DNA of 64,000 bases from Daucus carota subsp. sativus (taxonomy: Eukaryota; Streptophyta; Magnoliopsida; Apiales; Apiaceae), in NCBI RefSeq assembly GCF_001625215.2, contig NC_030386.2:23840545-23904544 (forward strand). Direction: 5' to 3'. The notes beneath the pieces were generated by a model, which made no database searches, was not told where the DNA came from, and was given only the letters and a program-made list of their open reading frames with translations. The first letter of the stretch is position 1. Each line of letters opens with the position of its first letter. Positions 35,546-47,177 of the stretch are shown here, one piece after another. The position numbers were made by a program, and so were the translations under genes.

Positions 35546-37935
35546 TCAGCACTCCCAAAATATAGCCCCGTCCTTAAAGGCCACTTCTCCTTCCAAATTG
35601 ATATCAACTGTAACAGAATCACCCTCTTTCAAATCACCAGACAGAATTTTATCACACAAATTATCTTCCAGTAATCTTGTAATGGCCCTTCTCAATGGCC
35701 TTGCTCCGTAGCTCGGAGAGTAACCCTCTTCTACAACCTTTTCACGAACTTGATCCGTTATTGTTATCACTATCTCCTTTTTCTCCTTCACCCTCTGTAT
35801 AAACTCTTTCAGCATTACTTCAACAATCCTTCTCAGGTGTTTCTTCTTCAGATGCTTGAAAACAATAACATCGTCGAGCCTATTCAAGAACTCAGGCCTG
35901 AAATTTGCTTTCAGCAATTCAGAAACCTGCTGTTTCACCTGCTCAAAGTTACCAGTTAAATGACCTCCAATATTGGAAGTGAGTATGATTATTGTGTTCT
36001 TAAAGTCCACCACGCGGCCTTTACCATCTGTTAGCCTGCCGTCATCTAATATCTGGAGCAGTGTGTTGAAAACATCCCTGTGAGCTTTCTCAATCTCATC
36101 AAAAAGAACCAAACTGTGAGGCCTTCTCCTTACAGCTTCTGTCAAATGCCCGCCTTCATCATGGCCTACATACCCTGGAGGGGATCCGAAAAGCTTAGAT
36201 GCCTCGTGTTTTTCCATGTACTCACTCATGTCGACTCTTACAATGGCATCTTTGGTCCCAAAATACTCTTGAGCTACTAATTTTGCAAGCTCGGTTTTGC
36301 CTACACCAGTAGGTCCGGTGAACAAAAAACTAGCAATAGGACGATTTGGGTCCCTAATCCCAACTTTGGCCCTGCGTATAGCTCTGCTAACACACACAAC
36401 CGCTTCCTTCTGGCCAATCATTTTGGTTTGTAGAGTTTTTTCCATGTTTAAAAGCTTGAATGCTTCTTCTTCTGATATCTTTCCCACCGGGATTCCAGTC
36501 CACGATGAGAGAACAAGGGCTATATCTTTTTCAGTTACAAGCATATCGCCATTACTCTCTGCTTCCCTTTTCTGCAGATTAATCCCCGAACCAAACTTTG
36601 TATCCCTTCTAGTCACAACCGTAGGCTTCTCATATTTTGCTTGCTTTTGCTGCAGATTCACCCTTGCACCAGCTTCATCGATCAAGTCAATCGCTTTATC
36701 AGGCAGGAAGCGATCGCTGCATGACCAAGCAATTTATGTCAGATTCATGTAGAACTGTACAAGTTAAGAATTCATATAGATAGACCATATGCAAAATATT
36801 ATTTACAACCTGATATATAATTTTGCTGAAGAGGCCGCAAAGCGAATGGCTTTCTCAGTGTAGTTAACATTATGAAAATCTTCATATTTCTTTACCAGTC
36901 CTTTGAGTATCAGGATTGTGTCCTTAACAGATGGTTCAGGCACATCAACAACCTGAAAACGCCTTTTCAACGCCCCGTCTTTCTCAATGTACTTCCTGTA
37001 TTCTTCCATTGTTGTCGCGCCAATGCACTGCACCAATACCAAAAGTACAATCATTTTCATCTAAACTCAGAACTTAAAAAGAAAAATTTAATTCAAATGC
37101 AACACATACCTTTAATTCACCTCTAGCTAGAGCTGGTTTTAAAATGTTAGAAGCATCAAGAGGCCCCGAAGAGCCCGCTCCAACCACTGTATGCAGCTCA
37201 TCAACAAACAAAACAATTTTTCCCTCACTTAATTTCACTTCATCAACAACTTTGGTTAACCTCTCCTCAAATTCACCTCGGTTTGAGGCACCAGCTATCA
37301 ACCGTGCCATGTCTACTGAGAATACCTGATATATAAAATATCAAATGTGTATTTTCCACCTTTATCACAGAGCAAAGACTTGCGGATTCACCTAAGAATA
37401 CCTTCGCATCTTGAAGCTTTAACGGGATGCTCCCAGTAATTATTCTTGACGCTAGACCTTCAACAATGACAGTTTTACCAACACCGGGATCCCCAGTAAG
37501 ACACACATTATTTTTTCTGCGCTTGCATAATATTTGTGTAACTCTTTCAATCTCTTCCCCTCTGCCTATAACCGGATCCAACTTATTCTGTATGTACAAG
37601 TTGAAAACAGTTAGCAAATAACTTGATCACTGCACGGAACTCTCCAAGAAAATATACACTTTAGCCCCAAATACCACACATCAGCAAACTCCCCTATATC
37701 ACCATATACAGCAAATTCAGTATTATACTTTCAGAATGTGTTATTTTGAGCTACACATCAATTTTTAGCATTTTGATCAATTTCACAGCCACTCAGCCAG
37801 CACAGACACAAACAGAGGTACAATAATCTTAAAAAGAGTTGCAGGATGAACCTGTTTCGCCAATTGGGTTATGTCTGTGCCATACTTGATAAGTGCTTCA
37901 AGCTTCGAAATGTCTTGCTGATCCAGCTTCTCCAT
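35546..37935 (-). CDS. ClpC-lineage AAA+ ATPase lacking N-domain, UVR region and ClpP loop
   Basis: Exons 37935-37852 (start provisional), 37587-37402, 37325-37110, 37027-36810 and 36716-35546 give 624 residues; plant ClpC has about 920. D1 has Walker A GDPGVGKT (60-67), Walker B IVLFVDEL (127-134) and [21 protein letters not shown]2 has Walker A GPTGVGKT (369-376), pore loop GSPPGYVG, Walker B VLFDEIEK (438-445), [11 protein letters not shown] and sensor-2 YGARPLRR. Core wording is ClpC-like. Missing are the Clp N-domain, most of the middle region with UVR, the D1 pore tyrosine (KYRG is SNRG at 104-107) and the stretch after TSNIG that holds the IGF ClpP-docking tripeptide in ClpC. All introns are GT-AG and the frame is intact, so it may be functional as an unfoldase without ClpP. 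An acceptor precedes residue 1 by 3 bases, so an upstream exon or 5' UTR exon is possible; none coding for an N-domain was found up to 39413. Confidence 0.85.
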
Positions 37936-37938
37936 TGC

Positions 37939-39412
37939 CTGTATGTTCACTTGAAATGCAAAGTTGAGATCACTTCAAAATTGGAATCTAATTTATAGAC
38001 AGTTTTTGTAATTAATTGTGAATATCGAAATGAATCAAATGCATTGCACCAGGGCCATTATATGTACTTGCATAATTATGTTTTGATTTCCAATAAGTGA
38101 CTTCCCAGGAGTCAGTCCACAAGTTGTTAGGTTCATGAAGTTAACAATACTTGATCAAACTCTACTACATTCAGTGAAGAATTTGCCCCATGCCTTTCTG
38201 CTTCTCTCGTTATAACTTGCAAGATTCCCTACATTAAACTAGAGTGCATAATCTTATACAACATTTTCCAAAGTTCAGTTAAACCGCGGGACGAACGAAT
38301 TTTTTTTTTTTTTTTATCGAAAGTAAAAATACACTATTTGTATTACCGAAAGTAAAAATACACTATTTGTATTACACTGAGATTAGAAAAAAATATTATT
38401 TTAATAAAGATATTATTTTATCGATTATTACTTAGTCCACCATGGCTTTTTTTTTTCCTTCCGGTCCATGGAAAGCTTATGCTAGGAAAGTTGATGTCAG
38501 GATAATACAAGTAGATGAATGATCTCTGTAAATGAGATTGCTATATTGCTATATTGCTATGGGCTCCCATGAGATTTATCTGTAATTATAACTATATAAA
38601 ATTATGAGATTTATCTATAATTATAACCATATAAAATTATAATTTTAAATAATTCTAAAGTGCCGCGTACATTACACCTGAAAGGCGCACAAACAATCTT
38701 GCTAAGGATTTTCTATGGGTCTATCATTAAGTGCTTTTAGCAGGAATACTATGCTGCCAATTTTATACTCCCTTCGTCCCTCTCATTTCTTATCGTTTGG
38801 GTTGGGCATGGAGGTTAAGAAATATGTATAAAGTAGTGGAAAAGAGAAAGAAAAGTGGGTGAAGTGGTGAGACCCATTGATTTTTAATGTATAAAAAGAA
38901 GATAGTGGAGTAAAAGTAGTGTGAAAAGGAAAGAAAAGTGAAAAAATGATGGGACCCATTGACTATTTTGGGTAAGTTTTGAAATGTAAAGAATTGGATG
39001 GTACATCCCGAAAAGGAAAATGTAAAGAAATGGGAGGGACGGAGGGAGTATCAAATATGAAATAAAAATAATAATTCAGGTATGAAAGAAGTCATTATAA
39101 TTTAGTTGTTATTACTACTACTACTACTATATTTAAAATGATGTCCTAATTAATTAAATTATTTAAAAATAGCAAACCAAATTTTTCCAGTACTAATTTG
39201 TAATACAAGCTGGCACATCTTACAAATGCAAGTCCTTTGCATAAGCATTGCAAAAGAAAACTTGAGAGGGTTCATGTGGCCTGCAGTACCAGGCAGCACC
39301 TTCGTCCGGTTTCAAGTATTCAAGGACTGAATCTCTCCCAACTCTGCGCATTCAAAGGCTTTGTAAACAAGAAAAATGATGATTTCTATTGTCTTCATAA
39401 TCCTTGCCTTTT
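37939..39412. other. spacer between Clp-type and SNF12-type genes
   Basis: Searched on the minus strand for a Clp N-domain or transit peptide; none recognised. It holds a 29-bp tandem pair (CCGAAAGTAAAAATACACTA.. at 38317-38372), a ~45-bp ATGAGATTTATCT tandem pair near 38570-38640, a Stowaway, and the SNF12-type 3' UTR (about 39240-39412). Confidence 0.55.
38768..39048. mobile_element. Stowaway MITE with TA target duplication
   Basis: Flanked by TA (38766-38767, 39049-39050). The ends CTCCCTTCGTCCCTC and GAGGGACGGAGGGAG are inverted copies of the Stowaway consensus. 281 bp, non-coding. Confidence 0.9.
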
Positions 39413-42400
39413 TCATGTGCTTCCAGGCGCATCTAGGGTAGGGGCGGGGGCGGGGGTGGAGGTGGGTGCAGGGGCGGGAGAAGGAGCAGGAGGTGGTCGG
39501 CGATTCAGGTAACGGATGACAGCATCTTCAACCCTACAAAACAAATTAGAACAAAAAAAGGATACACACATGATTACGGGGTTCTCATGTTTTCTGAAAG
39601 CAAGCTGAATCTTATAGCAGTAACTTTTATTAACATTAAGATATAATCATATGGTCTTAAGTCTTGACATATACAGGTACTGGCTATAAATGCATTAAAT
39701 GCCGTGCCATGCCATGTTATGTAGAAAGAGCTAGAAAGAGAATACAGTCAATCAACATTGACTAAATAAACACCAAGTATAATTATAAATGATTAATGTG
39801 TTCTCTGTCCCATAGCACCATAGGTATTGAATATCAAGAACATGTATATAGTCTTTCGAGTTGGTATTTTCACTCCTGTTGACCACTAAATAGATTAAAC
39901 CTCTTCATAAAACTAATTTAACCTATAATTACTAATCTTTATACTTGCAAGGCTGTAATAAAGTTACTTAACAATTCAATCTTATCAATCAAGCATGAGG
40001 TCAGAGGATCAAATCCAATGGCATAGACAATTCAAACTTTGGCAAAACAGAGCAACTATAAAAATGACTTAAGACATGATATAATAATATATACAAGTTC
40101 TGATATACAAGAAACATAAAGAAAACTGTTTATCTGTTGTAAAAAAAACACAAAGTTATTCATTTTCCATGGTCCTACGCAGCTTAGATAACAAGGTATA
40201 TATTAAGCCTTCCTGGTGCTTAATTGTGATTCCTGGCATGATTAATTATTCGTGATGCAACTCAGGATTAGCAAAACAAAAGGTGTTTCAATAAATATAT
40301 AAGATATTGAACAAAAAACAGATGCTTCTCCCATTGATACTTAGAGAAAATGAAATATGACATTAACTAATTAAATATATTAGGAGGCCAAGGTTAAAAC
40401 TATATAGACCCTTTAAGGATCAACCATGCAAAAAGTTTGAAATTTTGACTAGGTCTTATTCATATAGTTGAGGACAAATGTAAGAGGGCATAATACACTA
40501 ATGATCATAGCAGTTAAACCATGGACTAGTCGCTTACTAATCGCCAAAAGCACCAACTATATCATGTCATCCACCACTAACCGATACAGATTTTTTAGGC
40601 AAGTTGGTCGATTAACAAAGTCATCGAGCAAGTAATATATAAATTTGATAAAAAGTACTATTTGAGAGCTATAATATAAACATATTTATGATTCTACAAG
40701 ACAAGAAATATTTAATTAATTTTTTTTTGTATAACTAGTTTAGCATAACTATATTGATTTTTTGGTTGCAATCCTTCCTTCTTTGATGTTTGTTAACTAG
40801 TGACCGACTAATAATCTCTTAGTTGGACTTGCATCAACTCACCAAGGTAATAGTAATATAGTAGGCTACAAAGAAGCATATTGCATTGCTGATGAACTTT
40901 TTTAGGGAACCTCACCAGAAGCAGACCTACAAACTAAATCCTCAACATTATGACAAGTCGATTGAATCTGGACCAACATAGAAAATAATCTTTTTTTCCT
41001 ACCGACAATATTCTGATATGAAGTGGTTCTCATTTTATATTGTTATTAATAATAGTCAATATTTGAAACTAAGCTCACTAAGAATCTGCACAAGGTATTT
41101 TTCTCTTTCCGAAGATGGCATATCTTTTCTAACATGTAGTTCTGGTTCTGCACTGAACTACTAAAAGAGTACACAAGGGAGAAACAATACATTCCCCAGA
41201 AGTATTGAAACCAGAAAAACAAATATTCTAAAAAATAAATAGTAAAAAAATTTATTACATATGAGAACCATAATGCCAATTATATCATATGGCAACATCA
41301 TGCCTTCCAGCTCCAATTTATCCATTTGCCCACATTATCGTGAAAATCGGTGAAGTAAGCCTTTGCCTTTCCTTCTCTTTTGTTAATTTTCATGATATTC
41401 AATATATTAATTAGGTAGAATAACAGAGGCTTCTGTTTTACTTCATAGAAAAGAAGAACCAAGACATAACTTTTTGAACAATTACATTAAACTCTTGTAG
41501 AACATGTCTAAGTCACAAATTTAAAAAATCAAGCTTTTACAGAAAATGTCTTTGTTGCAAACTTAAAGATTTGGCCTCCAAAGTGGACTGTATATTTATT
41601 TGAGCACCTTTTCAAATCCTAAAACTTAAATTAAGATCTTAAATTGTCACCTCTAGACGGTTGCCAATTTGCCTAACAAAGCTATATAAATTTCCTATTT
41701 AATGTATGTATTTTTCAATTTTATCTCTAGGGACAAATAATAGTAACAATCACAATCATCTCACTTAAGTGTCTGCCGTAACTAATTTGATAAAATATTT
41801 GGGAGCTAAAAAAACTTACCAAGGTTGGTTGTAGAACTCCGATCGACGCTCTCTCTCAGCACGACTTGCTTCACCTGCTACAAGCTTTAGGTCTGTGCTT
41901 TGAGATTCAACTAATGCATTGACAAATTCAACTGGTGATTGACTAAAGCCAAGAAAGAACGCCCTTCTCTTTCGGTGCTCGTGAATTTTCCTTATAGCAG
42001 TGCAAACAGCTTCTTCGCATGCTTCAATTTCTTTGTTCTTTTCCGTATTAGCTAGTAACGCATTCAATTCTTTTTGTATCGGGAAGGGTACATCAACCAA
42101 GATATCATAGCATGCATTTCCAGTAGGACTATTTCCTGAGAGCTTGATTCTGTGTTCCAGATGTATTGGTTGTGGCGGAGCTAAATGATTTGAAATTTTT
42201 TGCGAGACCATAGCAAATTTAAGCTTATCCTCCCCAAATACTTTCTGAAGTGGTGGATCACACATGAAATAGGAAGGGTCATTAGGGTTCTGCAGTTTCC
42301 TAGCCTTGACATAATGCCAGATTCCAGCTACAATTCTCGAACGGGTCTCAACCTCAATCCCAAGAAGTTCGGTCAAAGCTGGTGAAAGCTTATATTTTTC

Positions 42401-43342
42401 TGGCATATAATTGACCTCCAAACGTACATTTAAAGTGAATTCCTTGTCTCCTTTCCTTTTCACCTCAAATCCTTCATGAGGCGCAGGAGATCGAGCACTC
42501 TCCCATATAATGATATGGTTATCAGGATACAATCTTTGGTCCAACGAAATGGTGACTCTCTTGAAAAAAGATGAAAATTTTGGATCCATGGGATTTGATT
42601 TCTGAGCAGCCTGCTCAGGATCAACCCCGTCTTCTAATATCCTCCCAATTATCTTAAACGTCCAGGTAGGTGGTTCGGCATTTGGCTTCCCAGGAATTGT
42701 GCGGATTTGATTAGCAAAAGAATTAAAAACATAAATTCTGAGGGTTTTCTGAATGCAAGGAGGATTCTTAAGCGCCTCTTGAATGTCAATTCTCTTTCTT
42801 GCAAGAGCAGCATCGATGCGAGACTCGAAGTCGAGAAGCTGAGTATATAAAGCAGATTCAGGCAAAAAGGCTGCTATTTTATCCTGTAAATGTTTCTCGG
42901 GAAGCTTTTGTTTCTTCTTACGAGCAGCAGATGTAAGTTCCATAGTTCTCAACGGCGAGACATTATTGTTATTCAACGAGCCAGGTGGCCGCCCTAGTTT
43001 CTGTGGTGGTCGTTTCACACTAGAATTACTTGTTGAAACTGAGGGTGAATTACCACCAACATTGCCCATCCCAGCAGCATGGGATTGGGCATGTAACTGG
43101 GCTTGGAATTGAGCATGAGCTGCTTGAGATTGAGCTTGGGCAAGAGCCTGGGCTTTTGCTTGCATAATCGCTTGCGATTGAGCTGCAGAAAACTGAGACA
43201 TCTGAAACTGAGCACGAGGACCATACCCACCTTGCTGTTGACCTCCAGCCTGCGGATAAGAACTCTGATTTGGTGGCATGGAATTACCAAATGAAGAGGA
43301 AAGAACAGCATTATGTGGTGGCCTATTGTTATTCGCCTCCAT
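39413..43342 (-). CDS. SWI/SNF complex subunit with SWIB domain (SNF12/SWP73/BAF60 type)
   Basis: Two exons (43342-41820 and 39533-39413, split in a Trp codon) encode 547 residues; Arabidopsis CHC1 has about 534. Residues 30-90 are Gln/Ala/Ser-rich with a repeating AQ pattern. A basic segment ([10 protein letters not shown]) follows. The conserved core includes [21 protein letters not shown] and RIYVFNSF. The SWIB domain spans about 316-392 ([46 protein letters not shown]). The C terminus has [13 protein letters not shown], continued by the second exon as [12 protein letters not shown] and a Pro/Ala-rich tail ending DAPGST. The subunit bridges factors to the ATP-dependent chromatin remodeller in the nucleus. 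The 2.3-kb intron has no recognisable gene. Confidence 0.95.
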
Positions 43343-44100
43343 TGCTATATGTCTATATCTACCAGCACCCTACAATAAACTCAAGCAAACGAGCACAGAA
43401 AGAAAAACTCCCTCCACACCGCCAGCGAAAAAATCCCGCTCCCCAAAATGCAAGTCCCTGAAGAGTAAACTTCCCAAATCCATGTCATATTTAATTACAA
43501 TAATTCAAATACCAAGAAAAGAGGGGTATCCACTAATTGCATATATAGTCAACATTTTCACTACATTCAGAAATTTAACAGCCTAAAAGCCCAAATCTTT
43601 AGTAAGACCACTACACAAAAATCAAAACTTCAAGCAAATTAAGCACTAACAAACACAAATTCAAAAAAAAAAAAAAAAAAATACTCCCCAAAATAAATGA
43701 AAAACCCTAATTTACCATCAAACAATAAAACCCAAGTCAAGAAACAAGATTTGAACAGAGAAATAACAGATAAGGGTAATTAGCAGCAGGAAAAACAATA
43801 ATCAGATGCTACTTCAAAGAAGTCAAATTAAATCGGAAACTGTATATAATTGTGGGCATGTATAAACACATAATAATTATAGTAAATGAGAAAATATAGG
43901 AAAAAAAACTTACAAAAATACAGGGAAGGAAAGAAGTAGACGAGTGAAAGAGATGCAGACACACAACTTACTTTAATTTGGTTGCTTTCTCCACTTGGGT
44001 TCCGCTGCGGCTCGGATCTGCTTTCTATCCGTCTTTACTATTTGCCCCAGCTCGCATCAGATTTCTTGCTTTTTTCGCAGTTTCTAAAGTCGGCAGGGAT
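43343..44100 (-). promoter_or_regulatory. 5' leader, leader intron and promoter of the SNF12-type gene
   Basis: On the minus strand a TTGTAG acceptor (about 43369) lies just before the coding ATG. A donor AAA/GTAAGTTG lies near 43973. The sequence upstream of it (43975-44090) is GC-richer and purine-rich, consistent with a leader exon. The intron would be about 600 bp with T-rich tracts. Exact boundaries need transcript data. Confidence 0.4.
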
Positions 44101-45881
44101 TTACAATAAACAAGCCCAATATCAATAAATTAATATTCAATGAATAAATAATATGATTTTTCATAATTAATAATTTTTTGACGAGTGTTTGAAGTAATTA
44201 ATAATTATTTTCACCATATTTTTTACTAGATTTAAAAAGATGTAGTTATAATGATATAATATAAGTAACAAATAATTACAAAAATCTCAATTAGAGATAC
44301 CAGGTTAAATAAATAATTTAACTAAATATATTAATATATACACTTGATTTCATATGATACCTATTTATATAATAAATATATATTGTTAAAAAGTTAATGG
44401 GCGAATTGTTAAATATGTTAGTTTTAGGATATTTAATTTAATTGAAAATTATCAAATTATGTATAATTTGTCTAAGAAACAATAATAAAATGTTTGAGGA
44501 ATGAAGTTCTAAATAAAGTTCTAATATATATTTTTAAGTAGTGTATTATGTGCAAAAGAGAATATCGACCTAGATATTTAGTCGAAATACATGATCTCGG
44601 AATATTTTTTGATGTTTATAACAAATTATGTAAACGTACAATATGAATATGGATATAGATAAAGCTATTATTATTTGTCATTTATTGTATTATGTGCAAA
44701 GGAAAATATCGACGGGGAATACATGATCTCAAAATATCTTTTGATATCTATAACAAATTATGTACACGCGCAATATGGATATGGATAAAATTATTATTAT
44801 TTGTCATTTATTGTATTTTATGTTTCTTTTTTTTTGAGAATAAGTATTTTATGTTTCTTTTGATACTCTTTTTTATATATAAAAAGGAATCAATTTATTA
44901 ATCAAAAGTCATACGGCATCTATAAATATAATCGAAATTGGACAGACGCTAAATTATATCGCGGTTGAATTCTTCCTTCTTGGAGAGCCAACTAAGCGAT
45001 TTGAAGATGATTTGAATATATGGAGTCGTTTTCACCTGATTGATTTTCACCCGATTGGCTTTCACCTGATTGTTCTGAACAATCGACCATAGATGCGGTT
45101 CCATAATAACCTTCAAACTTAAATCAAACTCATGAAAATCATGCCGATCTAAAACTCATGAAAAAAATCAAAACACACCGAAACAAAAACCAACTCTCAC
45201 AGGAAGAAGAGACTAACAAAACTCAAATAAATTGGAACTCATTGAAAGGAAAACAAGATTTCAAATAAGAAACGGGAAAAAAAAATCGAGGCTTTCCACC
45301 GGTGAAAACCCGGATTCACCTGTGTGTCTTTTGATACTTGTTTTATAGATCTAAAATGTAAACTCTTGACTTGTATTCAGAAAAGATATTTTGAAAATTT
45401 TTATTTAACTAGTTAAATTTATTTTAAAATAAATGTAAACAGATCATTTGAACAAGTAAATATGAAAAGAGGGAATATGTATACTAATCGGCAGCTAGCT
45501 ATAATTGTAAAAGAATCTATCTTTCGTGCCGTTAAAAATGTTGGACAGAAGACTTTCAGCGATTTTTAAACGCAGACGATTTTTAAATGATGGATTTCTG
45601 TCTTTTGCCATACTCATCCAACTGTCAAAAAACTAAGTGTGTTGTTTAATCGGTCCCAACATATGATTTCTGGGGAGCAGGAACCTTGTACTATATGCCA
45701 AGTACTGGAACTTGAAATTAAGTTAAGGTTCATATAGCAGAATTGACGACCATACATGATTGTGATTATAACTGGTAGTTAAGTACTAGGAGTCCTTTGT
45801 AAATCCTGATTCCACAGAATTACTACAGCATTTTATTTAGATACTACAATCACATTGATTTCGAAAAGAGGAGCCTGTCTT
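44101..45881. other. AT-rich spacer
   Basis: No gene recognised. It contains the tandem duplication at 44542-44811 and short repeats of a TTTCACC(T/C)GATTG word near 45030-45080. The last ~200 bp should be the 3' UTR of the F-box/kelch gene. Confidence 0.5.
44542..44811. repeat. 144-bp tandem duplication
   Basis: Copies start at 44542 and 44686 (TGTATTATGTGCAAA). Both contain AATATCGACC/AATATCGACG, ACATGATCTC, ATAACAAATTATGTA and TTATTATTTGTCATTTATTG in order. The second copy has an internal ~20-bp deletion and substitutions. A third unit begins and breaks off. Confidence 0.8.
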
Positions 45882-47177
45882 TCAAGCTACCATCACAGAA
45901 CAGTTCAAGATGAAGTGGCTGAGCTGGTTTCTGCCACTGTCGAGAGGGTTCCACTGCAGTTCCTTCGCATTAGGATCCGGACAACATGTGTATATAGACA
46001 TGGAGTTACTTGTGGAAGAAACTGCAGATGCTCCGATGACTAGAAGCTCATTTCCAAGGGACTTGAATGCAACTCCCCAGCCTCTGTAAGAATCAGCCTT
46101 AACAGGGACCGGACCCAAGTGCTTCCATGTATTAGTCCTCTTTAAGTACACTTTCAGCTGGTTGGAAGAAGCTTCTAGCGAGTACAGTTCATTGTTCACA
46201 ACCGCGACAAGAGGGGGAGAGTGATAAGTTAGAACTGGATCATCCTTGAACATACCTGGAATCAGCTCCCATTTGTTTTTAGACACATCAAAATACTCTC
46301 CACATGTGAGTTCTCCCTCATCGTTTCGTCCTCCAATTACATAAAACCTGTTGTCCATGTAACATCCAGCACAAAGTTTCCTTCTCCGGATCATCTTTGG
46401 AAGAGGCTCCCATGATTGAGTGTCAGGATTGTATTTCTCAGCAGTATTATAAACTTCGGAGTTCTCCATAATCCCAATTCCCCCAGCCACATATGCGAAT
46501 ATACCACAAGTGGCAGAAGCAAATAAGCACCTTGGATTCAACATAGAAGGACCCTTGTACCATTTGTTCAGTGACAATTCGTACCTCCAGATGACAAGAC
46601 CTTCGATTTCCCTACCAGAAATAAGTAGATGAGTCCCTGCACAAAAAGACTCCTTATCTCCTGAAAAAAAACACATATCTGCTGGGAGAACTGGAAGGCG
46701 TCTGCAGGACTTGAATTCTCGATCAAAGGCCAACCAACTACTCTCACCACTTGCAAACATAAAAACAGAAGGCTCGTCAAACTGAATTTTCCGTCTAATA
46801 TTAAATAACTCACCACTTAGTAACAGAGCCAATAACCTCTTGTTGACAAAGCATAATTTCCAGTACTCCAACAGAGGAAACCTAGCTATAACCGTATCCT
46901 CTAGGTCGTAACTGAGTGAAGGTTTGTAAGAATAATCTGCATCCTGAGATTCTGCACTCAGTGAACCATTAACCGTGATCTCACTGCAAGAAGATTTAGG
47001 ACCTTCTATATCTGCTCTATTGTCAGTGCTGCAGATCCTTGCCTTCTTCTGCGAACAACTACTAAAATTTATCCAGTAGCCATTTCCAGAATCCACAATC
47101 CCACCACCTAACTTACTGAAATGATAACCATCTTTCTGCAGACCCTCTGCTTCTTTCATCTCTCCTTTTCCACTCAT
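45882..47177 (-). CDS. F-box/kelch-repeat protein (SKIP11 type)
   Basis: One uninterrupted coding exon, 431 residues. Residues 1-85 are low-complexity and charged. A degenerate F-box covers about 88-128 (LSYDLEDTVIARFP, YWKLCFVNKRLLALL, SGELFNIRR). Kelch repeats follow: LLISGREIEGLVIWRYELS, PRCLFASATCGIFAYVAGG, YNPDTQSWEPLPKM, MDNRFYVIGGRNDEGELTCG, PPLVAVVNNELYSLEA and GNELLVIGASAVSSTSN, ending ILNCSVMVA. The order and wording match plant SKIP11-like proteins, which join SCF ubiquitin ligases through ASK1; the propeller would bind the substrate. A TTTTACAG acceptor about 22 bp before the ATG suggests a leader intron. The F-box is weaker than usual (Asp/Glu replace part of the LP-x-(D/E) motif), so the SCF role is inferred. 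Confidence 0.92.
   Translation of the reverse strand: MSGKGEMKEAEGLQKDGYHFSKLGGGIVDSGNGYWINFSSCSQKKARICSTDNRADIEGPKSSCSEITVNGSLSAESQDADYSYKPSLSYDLEDTVIARFPLLEYWKLCFVNKRLLALLLSGELFNIRRKIQFDEPSVFMFASGESSWLAFDREFKSCRRLPVLPADMCFFSGDKESFCAGTHLLISGREIEGLVIWRYELSLNKWYKGPSMLNPRCLFASATCGIFAYVAGGIGIMENSEVYNTAEKYNPDTQSWEPLPKMIRRRKLCAGCYMDNRFYVIGGRNDEGELTCGEYFDVSKNKWELIPGMFKDDPVLTYHSPPLVAVVNNELYSLEASSNQLKVYLKRTNTWKHLGPVPVKADSYRGWGVAFKSLGNELLVIGASAVSSTSNSMSIYTCCPDPNAKELQWNPLDSGRNQLSHFILNCSVMVA

Noticed and set aside
39237-39512. 91-codon + strand frame with Gly/Ala repeats
   Set aside because: Antisense of the SNF12-type last exon and 3' UTR.
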